A DNA stretch of 64,000 bases from assembly GCF_018362775.1 (NCBI RefSeq), contig NZ_JAGYXY010000001.1:573126-637125 (forward strand), in the 5' to 3' direction. This stretch comes from Alistipes montrealensis. GTDB lineage: Bacteria; Bacteroidota; Bacteroidia; Bacteroidales; Rikenellaceae. Shown here piece by piece: positions 45,285 through 53,316 of this stretch (position 1 is the stretch's first letter; each line of letters opens with the position of its first letter). The notes beneath the pieces are model-generated. The model searched no databases. It saw nothing but the letters and a program-made list of their open reading frames with translations, and had not been told where the DNA came from. The position numbers were made by a program, and so were the translations under genes.

Positions 45285-45470
45285 TATTTCCGCCCACACC
45301 GTCTTTCAGCAGCAAAACTGCCGTCAAAACCATCCGCATACCATATTCAGCAGAAGCCGTACTCTGCCCTGTCTTTATCGCTCCGCATTCACGCCGTTCT
45401 TTTTCTGCAACAAGCGATAATACGGAAATCCACCGCCAACAACAACGGCCTTGCTTGGTAAAATAACGTA

Positions 45471-45479
45471 GGGGGGGGG
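45471..45479 (+). repeat. Nine-G homopolymer, intergenic
   Basis: Nine G followed by TATCC, 11 bases before the terminator hairpin at 45490. It is the third G9-TA occurrence in the window but the only one outside a gene. Confidence 0.9.
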
Positions 45480-45489
45480 TATCCAACGA

Positions 45490-45521
45490 TAAAAACGGGT
45501 CCTGTATGGGCCCGTTTTTTT
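45490..45521 (+). terminator. Strong terminator 200 bases after the DUF4377 lipoprotein
   Basis: AAAAACGGG..CC and GG..CCCGTTTTTTT pair around a short loop (CTGTAT region), followed by a T-run. It is likely the end of the DUF4377 transcript, leaving a long 3' untranslated region. Confidence 0.8.
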
Positions 45522-45653
45522 CCGAAACAAGCTGTCTCAGAATTTCCGCGTATACATATGACTCTAGTTTTATGGATGAAAAATTACATGCTATGAATTA
45601 TTATCATATCTTAGCATTCAAAATAACTCACCTGAAAACACCGGACTTGTAAA

Positions 45654-45830
45654 AAACTTTATTCGATCAGCCATCGCTATTCTATTTTAGCAAGCGGATT
45701 CACGCGTTATCAATCCTACAGCAACAACTCTCTGTCCGATTTAATCGAAGCCAATATCGAGGCATTATCTCGCGACAAAGGTTCTTGTGACAATTTCAAC
45801 GGATCGAAGATTATTATAAACATATATGCG
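45654..45830 (+). pseudogene. Decayed NVEALA-family peptide gene
   Basis: Read in the frame of 45726, this stretch encodes a degraded signal (KKLYSISHRYSILASGF), then YQSYSNNSLSDLIEANIEAL and SRDKGSCDNFNG. The NNSLSDL-x-x-ANIEALS core matches the small Bacteroidetes NVEALA proteins, which have a signal peptide, the N-V-E-A-L-A motif and Cys residues. There is no usable start codon; the hydrophobic core would be restored (AIAILF then LASGF) by removing one A near 45669 and adding one T near 45688, so two compensating indels are likely. It lies just upstream of a TolB-like propeller lipoprotein, the usual partner. Confidence 0.55.
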
Positions 45831-45870
45831 ACTCAGAAAAAACCGGCAGGGGAAAAGAAGATTGCAAACG

Positions 45871-46917
45871 ATGGTAAACAGGTTGTCCAAACCGGGAATC
45901 GTCGTATGGCTGCTCCTGCTGGCAACCTTGACAGGCTGTGTAAAAAAAAGCGGAGACGGGATCGTTTTCCGCAAAAAGGCAGACCTTCCGCCTGTCGTCT
46001 GCAAGGCAGATTCAATTGCCCTGCCGTTCCTGTTCTACTCCGAACGCTGGTTTCTTTCGCATGGAGACCTCTATGTACTCAATAGCCGGGCAACGCCGTT
46101 TCTGACCATATATTCCCTTCCCGAACAGCGGGTGCGGACACAATGGGGAAATAGCGGACGCGGGCCGCATGAGTTTCCGATACCTTCGCTCGGCGAAATG
46201 CACGAAAAAAACCGGGTAGCGGTCTATTCGAACAGCCTGAACCGAATGGAAATGTTCGAACTGCGCGCGGACAGCCTGGTTTACCTGTCGGCCTTCCGGT
46301 TCCCGATCTGGATGAAAAGGCAACGCAATCTGCCCAAACCTTACACCCGTCTCGTGCAGTACAACGATACGCTGTTCGTCGGTACGAGTTTTCTGCCGCG
46401 CCAAATAGCCGTGGAGTTACTCGATATGCGAAACGAACAGATCGTCGACGCCGTCGATTTTCCGCTACGGCCGGCCGATGGCGGCTACTCCGCCCCCTTC
46501 GAATGTAAAGCCGCCCTCTGCGCAGGCCGTATGGCAATAGCATACCGCTATATAGACCGTATCGAATTGTACGACCTCACTCCCAAGGGATTCTGCCTGA
46601 CGCACGTATTGGGAAGCGACTCCACCCAAGAAGAACTTTGCGCCCAAGACCGCGACGATGAAATGTATTTTTACTATTCGGATGTTGTCTGCTGCGAACG
46701 ATATGTCTATGCGCTTTGGCAAGGGGTACTGACCGGCAATCTCGGAAAAAGGGAATCCCGCATCGAAATCATCGACGCCGAAAACGGCGAAACGCTCCGC
46801 ATTTTGTCGTCCGACCATTATCTGACCGATATCGTCGTCGATGAAAAGGCCGGAATCATCTATGGCCACGATCCTTTGAACGAAGACTGCCTGTACGTTT
46901 TCCGAATCCCGGCATAA
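45871..46917 (+). CDS. TolB-like (BF3164 family) six-bladed propeller lipoprotein
   Basis: A 348-residue lipoprotein (signal VVWLLLLATLTGC, Cys23). The rest forms propeller blades: FLSHGDLYVLNSRATPFLTI, TQWGNSGRGPHEFPIPS (the G-x-G-P-x-E-F motif typical of these propellers), RMEMFELRADSLVYL, MAIAYRYIDRIELYDL and the closing YGHDPLNEDCLYVFRI. Homologues are often coded beside NVEALA peptides, and the remnant of one lies directly upstream. An ATG at 45826 would add 15 basic residues and is an alternative start. Function unknown. Confidence 0.75.
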   Translation: MVNRLSKPGIVVWLLLLATLTGCVKKSGDGIVFRKKADLPPVVCKADSIALPFLFYSERWFLSHGDLYVLNSRATPFLTIYSLPEQRVRTQWGNSGRGPHEFPIPSLGEMHEKNRVAVYSNSLNRMEMFELRADSLVYLSAFRFPIWMKRQRNLPKPYTRLVQYNDTLFVGTSFLPRQIAVELLDMRNEQIVDAVDFPLRPADGGYSAPFECKAALCAGRMAIAYRYIDRIELYDLTPKGFCLTHVLGSDSTQEELCAQDRDDEMYFYYSDVVCCERYVYALWQGVLTGNLGKRESRIEIIDAENGETLRILSSDHYLTDIVVDEKAGIIYGHDPLNEDCLYVFRIPA

Positions 46918-46941
46918 CGCCGCTTCAACAAATTCCCCACT

Positions 46942-46969
46942 GCCGGATATGATGTCCGGCATTTTTTTA
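46942..46969 (+). terminator. Terminator of the propeller lipoprotein
   Basis: GCCGGA and TCCGGC pair around TATGATG, followed by seven T; it converges on the end of ybaN. Confidence 0.8.
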
Positions 46970-47332
46970 TTTGCGGAGCGTAGCGAACGAGAGGATATGC
47001 CACGTGACGCCGACGGCCACCGCCAGCAGCGCGATCTGGGCCCACCACCACTGCGTGAGCAGCGCGCAGACGCAGTAAAGCATCGTGCCCCACATCAGGG
47101 CGATGGAAATGATTTTGGCGCGCATGGGTATGGCGCGGTTTTCGCGGAAATTGCGGATGTATTCGCCGAAGTAACGGTGCGTGATCAGCCATTCGTAAAG
47201 CCGCGGCGACGAGCGGACCCAGAGGGCCGCCGCCAGCAACAGAAACGGCGTCGTGGGCAGCAGCGGGACAAAGATGCCGACGATACCCAGCACGAGCGCA
47301 ACGCACCCCAATATGGCGAGGAAAATTTTCAC
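46967..47332 (-). CDS. YbaN/DUF454 family inner-membrane protein
   Basis: A 121-residue membrane protein. MKIFLAILGCVALVLGIVGI (GTG start), FVPLLPTTPFLLLAAALW (the L-P-T-T-P-F/L-L-L-A-A family motif), SSPRLYEWLITHRYFGEYIR, then two more hydrophobic helices. Start 47332 is a GTG 4 bases after a TATTTTTG box; the longer open frame upstream crosses into rpiB-promoter sequence and is unlikely. Function unknown. Confidence 0.85.
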   Translation of the reverse strand: MKIFLAILGCVALVLGIVGIFVPLLPTTPFLLLAAALWVRSSPRLYEWLITHRYFGEYIRNFRENRAIPMRAKIISIALMWGTMLYCVCALLTQWWWAQIALLAVAVGVTWHILSFATLRK

Positions 47333-47336
47333 GGCA

Positions 47337-47344
47337 CAAAAATA
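47337..47344 (-). promoter_or_regulatory. -7 box 4 bases before ybaN
   Basis: TATTTTTG on the minus strand, then TGCC and the GTG start. It predicts a leaderless mRNA. Confidence 0.5.
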
Positions 47345-47454
47345 GCATAAATTCGGGGCCCCACCGCACGGCAAAACGGGATTTTTACCTATCTTTGATG
47401 TCGCAACGGCACTTTTACGAACCGGAAGGCCGTCCCGAACGGGATACGCCCCGG

Positions 47455-47485
47455 TTTGACAACAGTCCGGCTTTTTATATCTTTG
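47455..47485 (+). promoter_or_regulatory. rpiB promoter
   Basis: TTTG (47455-47458), a 19-base spacer, and TATCTTTG (47478-47485): a textbook Bacteroidetes housekeeping promoter, 30 bases before the rpiB ATG. Confidence 0.8.
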
Positions 47486-47515
47486 TAATAGAGAACACAA
47501 ATAAACCGAAATACG

Positions 47516-47959
47516 ATGAAAAAAATAGGCATCGCCAGCGACCACGCCGGCTACGAAATGAAAGAATTCCTGGTAGGTTATCTCAGCGCCATGGGTTACG
47601 AGGTGCTCGATTTCGGGACCAACTCGCCCGAGAGCGTCGATTACGCCGACTACGCGCACCCGCTGGCCGCGGCGATCGAAAGCGGCGAACTGGAACAGGG
47701 CATTGCACTCTGCGGCTCAGGCGAAGGGATGGCCATGACGCTCAACAAGCACCAGGGCATCCGTGCCGGGCTGAGCTGGGAGCCCGAAATCGCTTCGCTG
47801 ATCCGCCGTCACAACAACGCCAACATCATCGTTTTCCCGGCGCGTTTCGTCACCAACGACGAAGCCGTCAAGATGCTCGACGCCTACTTTGCCGCCGAGT
47901 TCGAAGGCGGACGCCACGAAGCGCGCCTGGCCAAGATGCCCGTAGCGGGCTGCAAATAA
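47516..47959 (+). CDS. rpiB: Ribose 5-phosphate isomerase B
   Basis: A 147-residue RpiB/LacAB isomerase of the pentose phosphate pathway. Motifs: IGIASDHAGYEMKEFLVGYL, VDYADYAHPLA, the catalytic Cys in IALCGSGEGMAMTLNKHQGI and RAGLSWEPEIASLIRRHNNA. Complete length. A DUF3667 gene follows 28 bases later and may be co-transcribed. Confidence 0.96.
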   Translation: MKKIGIASDHAGYEMKEFLVGYLSAMGYEVLDFGTNSPESVDYADYAHPLAAAIESGELEQGIALCGSGEGMAMTLNKHQGIRAGLSWEPEIASLIRRHNNANIIVFPARFVTNDEAVKMLDAYFAAEFEGGRHEARLAKMPVAGCK

Positions 47960-47987
47960 GGCCCGCTCGTCCGAAGAACCTCCCCGA

Positions 47988-48947
47988 ATGTCCAAACACC
48001 AGCTTTGCCGCAACTGCGGTCACATTGTCGACAACAACTACTGCCCGGCCTGCGGACAGCGCACTTCGACACGGCGCCTGGGCTGGGCGGCACTCGTGGA
48101 GAGCGTCACCTCGACCTTCATCGGCGACGAGGCCTACGGGCTGCGGGGTATGAACATGCGCAAGGGAGCCGTGATGACATGGCTCTCGATTCTGTTCCGC
48201 CCCCACCGGGTCATTCCCGAATTCATCGCGGGCTGCCGCCGCAAATACTTCAACCCGGTTGCTATCCTGCTGTTGCTGTCGACCTTTTACGCCGTGGTCT
48301 TCCTGCTTGTGGGCAAGGATCACACGCCGATTGCCGCCGATGACCAGCCCCTGTTCCAGTGGCTCGTAAGCACCTACATCGACTACGCCTCGCTCCACCC
48401 GGCGGGCTACCTGCTGTTGATGCTGCCGTTTTTTGCACTGGCCATGAAGACGGTTTTCCGGCGAAAAACCGATCTACGTTATGTCGAGTACCTATACATC
48501 GGCATTTTCCTCTCGATCTTCGAAATCACGCTGATGATCGCGGCGCTCCCGGCCGAACTGCTGATTCCATGGTACAGCAGTTTCTACATGCTGACACTGC
48601 CGCTGTTCCTCTATACGACATTCGTTTTCCTGAAAATCTTCGGGCTGAAAAAGAAACGATCGGCCCTGCTGCGCACGCTGCTCGCCAACCTGCTGCAATA
48701 CGTTTACATTTTCGTTGCAACATTGGTCCTCTGCTCGGCAGCCGTCGGAGGCTTTTACCTGATTTCACCCGAGAAGTGCCGCGAAACATTCACCTTCAAC
48801 CGCAGTTTGCACGCCGGGCAACAGGAAGGCGAGACGCAGAATCTCCTCCGCGACACCATCCAGGGAATCGTCGAAGCCCTCAGCGAACCGGACGACGACG
48901 AGACGCAGACCGTGCAGTCTCCGACGGATTCGCTCCCGGCAAGATAA
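47988..48947 (+). CDS. DUF3667 zinc-ribbon membrane protein
   Basis: A 319-residue protein. The N-terminal zinc ribbon CRNCGHIVDNNYCPACGQRT is followed by a linker with the DUF3667 pattern (GMNMRKGAVMTWLSILFRPH, FIAGCRRKYFNPVAILLLLS) and five or so membrane helices (FYAVVFLLVG, YLLLMLPFFALAMKTVF, YIGIFLSIFEITLMIAAL, FYMLTLPLFLYTTFVFLKIF, YVYIFVATLVLCSAAVGGFY). The C-terminus is acidic. Function unknown. Confidence 0.85.
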   Translation: MSKHQLCRNCGHIVDNNYCPACGQRTSTRRLGWAALVESVTSTFIGDEAYGLRGMNMRKGAVMTWLSILFRPHRVIPEFIAGCRRKYFNPVAILLLLSTFYAVVFLLVGKDHTPIAADDQPLFQWLVSTYIDYASLHPAGYLLLMLPFFALAMKTVFRRKTDLRYVEYLYIGIFLSIFEITLMIAALPAELLIPWYSSFYMLTLPLFLYTTFVFLKIFGLKKKRSALLRTLLANLLQYVYIFVATLVLCSAAVGGFYLISPEKCRETFTFNRSLHAGQQEGETQNLLRDTIQGIVEALSEPDDDETQTVQSPTDSLPAR

Positions 48948-48994
48948 GTATGGATTCAGGCCGCTCCGGGAAAACTCCCGGCCCCGGCAGAAAA

Positions 48995-49843
48995 TTACAG
49001 TTCGAATACGAAAGGCGAAAGGTTTTCCAATCTTTTGTTTTTCGGGTTCCGACCGCCGTCAAAAAGTCCGAAGACCGCCGAACCGCTGCCCGACATCGAG
49101 GCATAAACAGCCCCCCGGGCCAGCAGGCACTCCTTTGCGGCGCGAATAGCCGGATGCGCGGCGAGAATATGTTCTTCGAAATCGTTGGTAACCAGGCCTT
49201 GCCACTCGGCCACAGGCCGCCTGAGACGTTCCGCGAGCGGCGTTTCCGGAATCCGGGGCTGCACCCCGGCATAGGCTTCACGCGTCGAAACCCCCTCGTC
49301 GGGTTTGATAATAACCAGCGTCATTCCGCTCAGGTCCAGCGCGAAAGGCTCCATCACTTCACCTCTTCCTTTACATAACTGCGGCGTATTGCGCACGAAG
49401 AAAGCCGTATCGCTGCCCAGTTCGGCGGCACGGGCGATCAGCTCAGACTCGGAAAGTCCCAGTGCAAACAACTCGTTGACAGCGATCAGCACAGCCGTAC
49501 CGTCAGCCGATCCCCCGCCCAGCCCCGCGCCGAACGGCACGCGCTTGTCGAGGCGGATCGACACGCCGTCCACGCCGTAATGCCGCTGCATCAGCCGGAA
49601 CGCCTTGAGGCAGATGTTTTCTTCGGGGGCGCAGTCCACAGCCAGCCCTTCGGCCCGGAACGCCGCGCCGGGTGTACCGGTCGCCTCGTACACACTCCCG
49701 GACGCGCCGGTGCGCACCACCTCCACCTCGTCGTAGAGGTCTGCGACGGGGAACATGACCGTTTCCAAATCATGAAAACCGTCCGCGCGGCGGCGCAGAA
49801 TGTCGAGGCCCAGATTTATTTTGCAGTTTGCTCGCAGGATCAT
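48995..49843 (-). CDS. ispE: 4-diphosphocytidyl-2-C-methyl-D-erythritol kinase
   Basis: A 282-residue GHMP kinase of the MEP isoprenoid pathway. Start MILRANCKINLGLDILRRRA at ATG 49843, immediately after a -7 box; upstream in-frame sequence belongs to the divergent gene. Motifs: CKINLGL, DGFHDLETVMFPV, the ATP-binding PFGAGLGGGSADGTAVL and the C-terminal YASMSGSGSAVFGLF. The next gene over, GSCFA, is divergent with the promoters back to back. Confidence 0.95.
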   Translation of the reverse strand: MILRANCKINLGLDILRRRADGFHDLETVMFPVADLYDEVEVVRTGASGSVYEATGTPGAAFRAEGLAVDCAPEENICLKAFRLMQRHYGVDGVSIRLDKRVPFGAGLGGGSADGTAVLIAVNELFALGLSESELIARAAELGSDTAFFVRNTPQLCKGRGEVMEPFALDLSGMTLVIIKPDEGVSTREAYAGVQPRIPETPLAERLRRPVAEWQGLVTNDFEEHILAAHPAIRAAKECLLARGAVYASMSGSGSAVFGLFDGGRNPKNKRLENLSPFVFEL

Positions 49844-49847
49844 GGAA

Positions 49848-49872
49848 CAAAGATAAGAATTTTCTATTTTTG
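49848..49872. promoter_or_regulatory. Back-to-back -7 boxes of ispE and the GSCFA gene
   Basis: Minus strand TATCTTTG (49848-49855) ends 4 bases before the ispE ATG; plus strand TATTTTTG (49865-49872) ends 4 bases before the GSCFA ATG. Only 33 bases separate the two start codons, so the promoters overlap each other's upstream region and both mRNAs are predicted to be leaderless. Confidence 0.6.
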
Positions 49873-49876
49873 TCGT

Positions 49877-50842
49877 ATGAAATTCCGCACCGAAATCGAA
49901 ATGGCGCCCCTCGGGGTGAAAATCGGCTATGAAAACCGGACACTGACGCTCGGTTCGTGCTTCGCGGCACACATCGCCGAAAAGCTCACGGAAGCCAAAT
50001 TCCGGGTCGTAAAAAACCCTTCGGGCATCCTGTTCAACCCGCTTTCGATCGCTGCGGCGATCCGCAGTTACGCTGCTCCTGCGCCCGTGGTACACAGCGA
50101 ACTGGAATTCGGGGAGGGTTTGTGGCATCATTTCGGATTCCACGGCGATTTCTCGGCCCCGACAGCCGACGAGGCACTACAAAAGATGAACGCCGCGCGA
50201 CAGGCCGGGACCGAAGCGCTCCGCGCGGCCGACCGCGTGATCCTCACCTTCGGCACGGCATGGGTCTACGAGCATGCAGGAGAGGTAGTTGCCAACTGCC
50301 ACCGCCGGCCCGCCGCGGAATTTACCAGAAGGCGGCTTTCGGTAGATGAAATCGTGGAAACATTTGCAGAACTGATCGAAGGGCCGCTCAACGGAAAACA
50401 GATCATCCTGACGGTCAGCCCCGTACGACATATCGGCGACGGATTGTCCGGCAACGCCGCAAGCAAAGCGACGCTGCGGCTGGCCGCCGAGCAGTTGACC
50501 GAAAGGTTTAAGTGCGCCGTCTATTTCCCTGCATTCGAAATACTTACCGACGACTTGCGCGACTATCGTTTTTATGCCGACGACCTGGTACACCCCGCGC
50601 CGCAGGCCATTGCCTACATTTGGGAGAAATTCGCCCCGGCAGCCCTGACGGACGAAGCCCTGCGGCTGCTTCCGGAGGTCGAAGCGATCGTTGCGGCGGC
50701 CGCCCACCGTCCCCGCAATCCGCAGGGCGAAGCCCACCGCGCCTTCTGCCGCCGCCAGCTGGAGCGGATCGCCGCACTTTCCGACATCGATTTTCGGGCG
50801 GAAACGGCGTATTTCCGCCGATGTCTCGAAATAAATTCGTAA
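49877..50842 (+). CDS. GSCFA domain protein
   Basis: A 321-residue cytoplasmic protein of the SGNH-like GSCFA family, named for the motif seen here in TLTLGSCFAAHIAEKLTEAK (residues about 23-40). Other family features: PSGILFNPLSIAAAIR, GLWHHFGFHGDFS, VILTFGTAWVY, ILTVSPVRHIGDGL and YRFYADDLVHPAPQAIAYIW (Asp and His of the hydrolase site). The family has no settled substrate; a hydrolase acting on a glycan or lipid ester is possible. The phosphodiesterase gene follows 23 bases later. Confidence 0.9.
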   Translation: MKFRTEIEMAPLGVKIGYENRTLTLGSCFAAHIAEKLTEAKFRVVKNPSGILFNPLSIAAAIRSYAAPAPVVHSELEFGEGLWHHFGFHGDFSAPTADEALQKMNAARQAGTEALRAADRVILTFGTAWVYEHAGEVVANCHRRPAAEFTRRRLSVDEIVETFAELIEGPLNGKQIILTVSPVRHIGDGLSGNAASKATLRLAAEQLTERFKCAVYFPAFEILTDDLRDYRFYADDLVHPAPQAIAYIWEKFAPAALTDEALRLLPEVEAIVAAAAHRPRNPQGEAHRAFCRRQLERIAALSDIDFRAETAYFRRCLEINS

Positions 50843-50847
50843 ATTTG
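50840..50847 (+). promoter_or_regulatory. -7 box of the phosphodiesterase gene
   Basis: TAAATTTG overlaps the last codon and stop of the GSCFA gene and lies 18 bases before the next ATG. Confidence 0.4.
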
Positions 50848-50865
50848 CGGCCAATTCATCGCACA

Positions 50866-52428
50866 ATGACAAAAAAACTATTCGTATATGCCATAGCCGC
50901 CCTGGCGGCACTCCAGAGCGCCGCGGCGCAGCCCCGGCTGATCGTCCAGATCGTCGTCGGCTCGATGCGCGGCGAAGACCTCGACCGCTACGCCGAAAAC
51001 TTCGGCGAAGGCGGTTTCCGGCGTCTCACGGAGGGCGGCACGGTCTACGCCGACAGCCGCTACGACTACTTGCAAACCACCACGCCCGTCTCGCTCGCCA
51101 CGCTCACCACGGGGGCTATGCCCTCGACGCACGGCGTGATCGGTTCGCGCTGGGTCGACTACACCACCAACAAGGTCGTCGAACTGACCGCAGGCCGCAA
51201 AGGCCCCGGCGCCTACCACCTGATCGCCCCGACGCTCTCGGAAACGCTGTTGCAGCACGCCCCGGGCAGCCGTTCGGTCACGATCGCCCCGGAAGCCGTC
51301 TCGGCGGTGGTGATGGCCGGGCACTGCGGAGAGGTGTTCTGGCTCGATTCCGCGCGCTGCGACTGGGTGACTTCGCCCTACTACGCCGCAGAGGTTCCCG
51401 AATGGATCGCCCGCAGCAACCGCGAACGCTACAACCTTTCGTACATCGCCAACGAGTGGCGCACGCTCCTCGAGCGGGGGCGCTACCTCAATACCCGCAA
51501 TTACGACATCGCACTGGCCGGAAAGAACAAAAAAGAGCAGGACCGGAACGGCGCGGGACGCCTCAAAATGCAGAGCGACTTCGAACGCCTGCTCTACACC
51601 CCGGCAGGCAACACGGCGGTGCTGGGACTGGCCAAACAAGCCATCGCCCAATATAAACTCGGAGACGACAAAATCCCCGACCTGCTGAACATCTGCCTCG
51701 ACACGCCGCGCCGCATCAGCGAAGCCTACGGACCGGAATCGGTCGAAGTCGAGGACATGTATTACCGGCTGGACCGCGACCTGGCCGACTTTCTGACCTT
51801 CGTATTCGCACAGGTCAAGGACGGGAACGCGATGGTGGTGCTCACCTCCGACCACGGAACCAGCCCCTCGTTCGACGCCGGGGCCGCCGAGGCCGACCGC
51901 TTCAACCCGCGGCAGTTCGAAGTGATCGTCAACGGATTCCTCAACGTCCGTTACGGCATGGGCGACTGGGTGGTGGAATACAACGACAAATGCGTGTGGC
52001 TCAACCACAACCTGATCTACGAGCGGGGCCTCAACCTCGCCGAAGTACAGAACGAAGTGGCCATCTTCGCCATGCAGTTCAGCGGCATTTCCCACGCGCT
52101 GGCCGCAACGGCCATGCGGACGAGTTATTTCGGCAGCGGCTATGCGCGGCGGATGCAGAACAGCTTCTATCCCCGCCGTTCGGGCGACGTGATCCTGAAC
52201 CTCATGCCGGGCTGGATCGAGGAGCAGGAGCGCTGCTGGTCGATGTCGGGATCGATGTACGGTTACGACACCGAAGTGCCGCTGGTATTCTACGGCAAAG
52301 GCGCAGGTCCGCAGCGGGTGAAACGCCGCGTGGACATGACGGCGGTGGCCCCGACGCTGGCACGCCTTGCCGGCGTGCGCGAACCGGCGGCTTCGGAGGG
52401 CGGAGTTTTGGAGGAAATTGCAGAATGA
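50866..52428 (+). CDS. Exported alkaline-phosphatase-superfamily phosphatase/phosphodiesterase
   Basis: A 520-residue exported enzyme of the PafA/nucleotide pyrophosphatase type. Signal to about residue 21 (QSAAAQ). Core motifs: LIVQIVVGSMRGEDLDRYAE, LQTTTPVSLATLTTGAMPST with the likely Thr/Ser nucleophile, THGVIGSRWVD, VMAGHCGEVFWLDS, DRDLADFLTFVF, and metal ligands in MVVLTSDHGTSPS; the C-terminus has YGYDTEVPLVFYG and VDMTAVAPTLARLAG. The usual superfamily Asp in the first strand appears as Gly-Ser (VVGSMRGED), so one metal site may be altered. PafA-type enzymes free phosphate in the periplasm. Confidence 0.85.
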   Translation: MTKKLFVYAIAALAALQSAAAQPRLIVQIVVGSMRGEDLDRYAENFGEGGFRRLTEGGTVYADSRYDYLQTTTPVSLATLTTGAMPSTHGVIGSRWVDYTTNKVVELTAGRKGPGAYHLIAPTLSETLLQHAPGSRSVTIAPEAVSAVVMAGHCGEVFWLDSARCDWVTSPYYAAEVPEWIARSNRERYNLSYIANEWRTLLERGRYLNTRNYDIALAGKNKKEQDRNGAGRLKMQSDFERLLYTPAGNTAVLGLAKQAIAQYKLGDDKIPDLLNICLDTPRRISEAYGPESVEVEDMYYRLDRDLADFLTFVFAQVKDGNAMVVLTSDHGTSPSFDAGAAEADRFNPRQFEVIVNGFLNVRYGMGDWVVEYNDKCVWLNHNLIYERGLNLAEVQNEVAIFAMQFSGISHALAATAMRTSYFGSGYARRMQNSFYPRRSGDVILNLMPGWIEEQERCWSMSGSMYGYDTEVPLVFYGKGAGPQRVKRRVDMTAVAPTLARLAGVREPAASEGGVLEEIAE

Positions 52429-52469
52429 ACGAGGAGTAATTTCGACCGAAACCCGGTCGCATGCGATAA

Positions 52470-52500
52470 GGCCCTCCCGAGGGAGGGGTTTGGGGTGGGG
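52470..52500. repeat. Dispersed-type hairpin element, copy 2
   Basis: CCCTCCC (52472-52478), GA, GGGAGGG (52481-52487), then GTTTGGGGTGGGG. It has the same layout as the element at 18091-18120. It lies in the 146-base gap after the phosphatase gene and might act as its transcript end. Confidence 0.55.
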
Positions 52501-52574
52501 TCAGACTTGCAAACGACGCCACGGGCGGCGACAACGACGCACGGAAGAGAAACGACCATAAAAAACGTTATACC

Positions 52575-52991
52575 ATGGATAGCATACAAGAGGAGATCAT
52601 CGAAGAGTTTTCCGTATTCGACGACTGGCTCGACAAATACGACTACCTGATCGGCCTGAGCGAGACGCTTCCGGCCATCGCGGCGGAGCACCGCACGGAG
52701 CAATACCTGATCCAGGGCTGCCAGTCGCGCGTCTGGGTCGACGCCAGACTGGAGGACGGCCGGGTTTATTACGCCGCCGACAGCGACGCCATAATAACCA
52801 AAGGCATTATCGCGTTATTGATTCGCGTACTGAACGGGCGCACGCCGCAGGAGATTCTCGACACGGAACTCTACTTCATCGACGCCATCGGCCTCGCGGC
52901 CAACCTCTCGCCCACGCGGGCCAACGGACTGGTGGCGATGGTCAAGCAGATGCGGTTGTACGCTTTGGCATTCGCAAGCAAAAACAAGTAA
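52575..52991 (+). CDS. sufE: SufE family cysteine desulfurase partner
   Basis: A 138-residue sulfur-transfer protein that accepts persulfide from SufS for Fe-S assembly. The active-site Cys49 is in QYLIQGCQSRVWVDA; DAIITKGIIALLIRVLNGRT and the C-terminal RANGLVAMVKQMRLYAL are typical of SufE. It starts a compact run: the MIP18-like gene begins 3 bases after its stop. No sufBCDS in the window. Confidence 0.93.
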   Translation: MDSIQEEIIEEFSVFDDWLDKYDYLIGLSETLPAIAAEHRTEQYLIQGCQSRVWVDARLEDGRVYYAADSDAIITKGIIALLIRVLNGRTPQEILDTELYFIDAIGLAANLSPTRANGLVAMVKQMRLYALAFASKNK

Positions 52992-52994
52992 GAC

Positions 52995-53315
52995 ATGACA
53001 CCCGAAGAGATATTGCAGGTCGAAAAAGACATCGTCGCGACCCTCAAGAACATATACGATCCGGAAATCCCGGTCAACATCTACGACCTGGGGCTGATCT
53101 ACGAAATCGACTACACGCCCGACGGCGTGGCCACCATCCGCATGACGCTCACGGCCCCCAACTGCCCGATGGCCGACATGCTCGTCGAAGACGTGAACAT
53201 TCAGGTCGGAAAGGTCAAAGGCGTGAAATCGGTGAACGTCATCCTCACGTTCGACCCCGTGTGGGACAAGAGCATGATGTCCGAAGAGGCGCTGCTGGAA
53301 CTCAACCTGTTCTGA
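52995..53315 (+). CDS. MIP18/DUF59 family iron-sulfur assembly protein
   Basis: A 106-residue SufT/PaaD-like protein. ATLKNIYDPEIPVNIYDLGL and IYEIDYTPDG match the D-P-E-I-x-V-N-I-x-D-L-G-L signature, and TAPNCPMADMLVEDV holds the conserved Cys. VILTFDPVWDKSMMSEEALL closes the fold. Its place between sufE and a DUF2851 gene supports a role in maturing Fe-S proteins. Confidence 0.92.
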   Translation: MTPEEILQVEKDIVATLKNIYDPEIPVNIYDLGLIYEIDYTPDGVATIRMTLTAPNCPMADMLVEDVNIQVGKVKGVKSVNVILTFDPVWDKSMMSEEALLELNLF

Positions 53316-53316
53316 C

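Larger units (their letters stand above)
45285..45825. other. AT-rich intergenic region with G9 tract, terminator and gene remnant
   Basis: About 540 bases with base composition clearly lower in GC than its surroundings. It holds a nine-G run (45471-45479), a strong terminator (45490-45521), and a decayed NVEALA-type frame (from about 45654). Other frames here are short and have no family resemblance. Confidence 0.6.

Noticed and set aside
45124..45486. Overlapping frames on both strands around the third G9 tract
   Set aside because: They run through the DUF4377 gene or the G9 run and show no signal, domain or codon bias.
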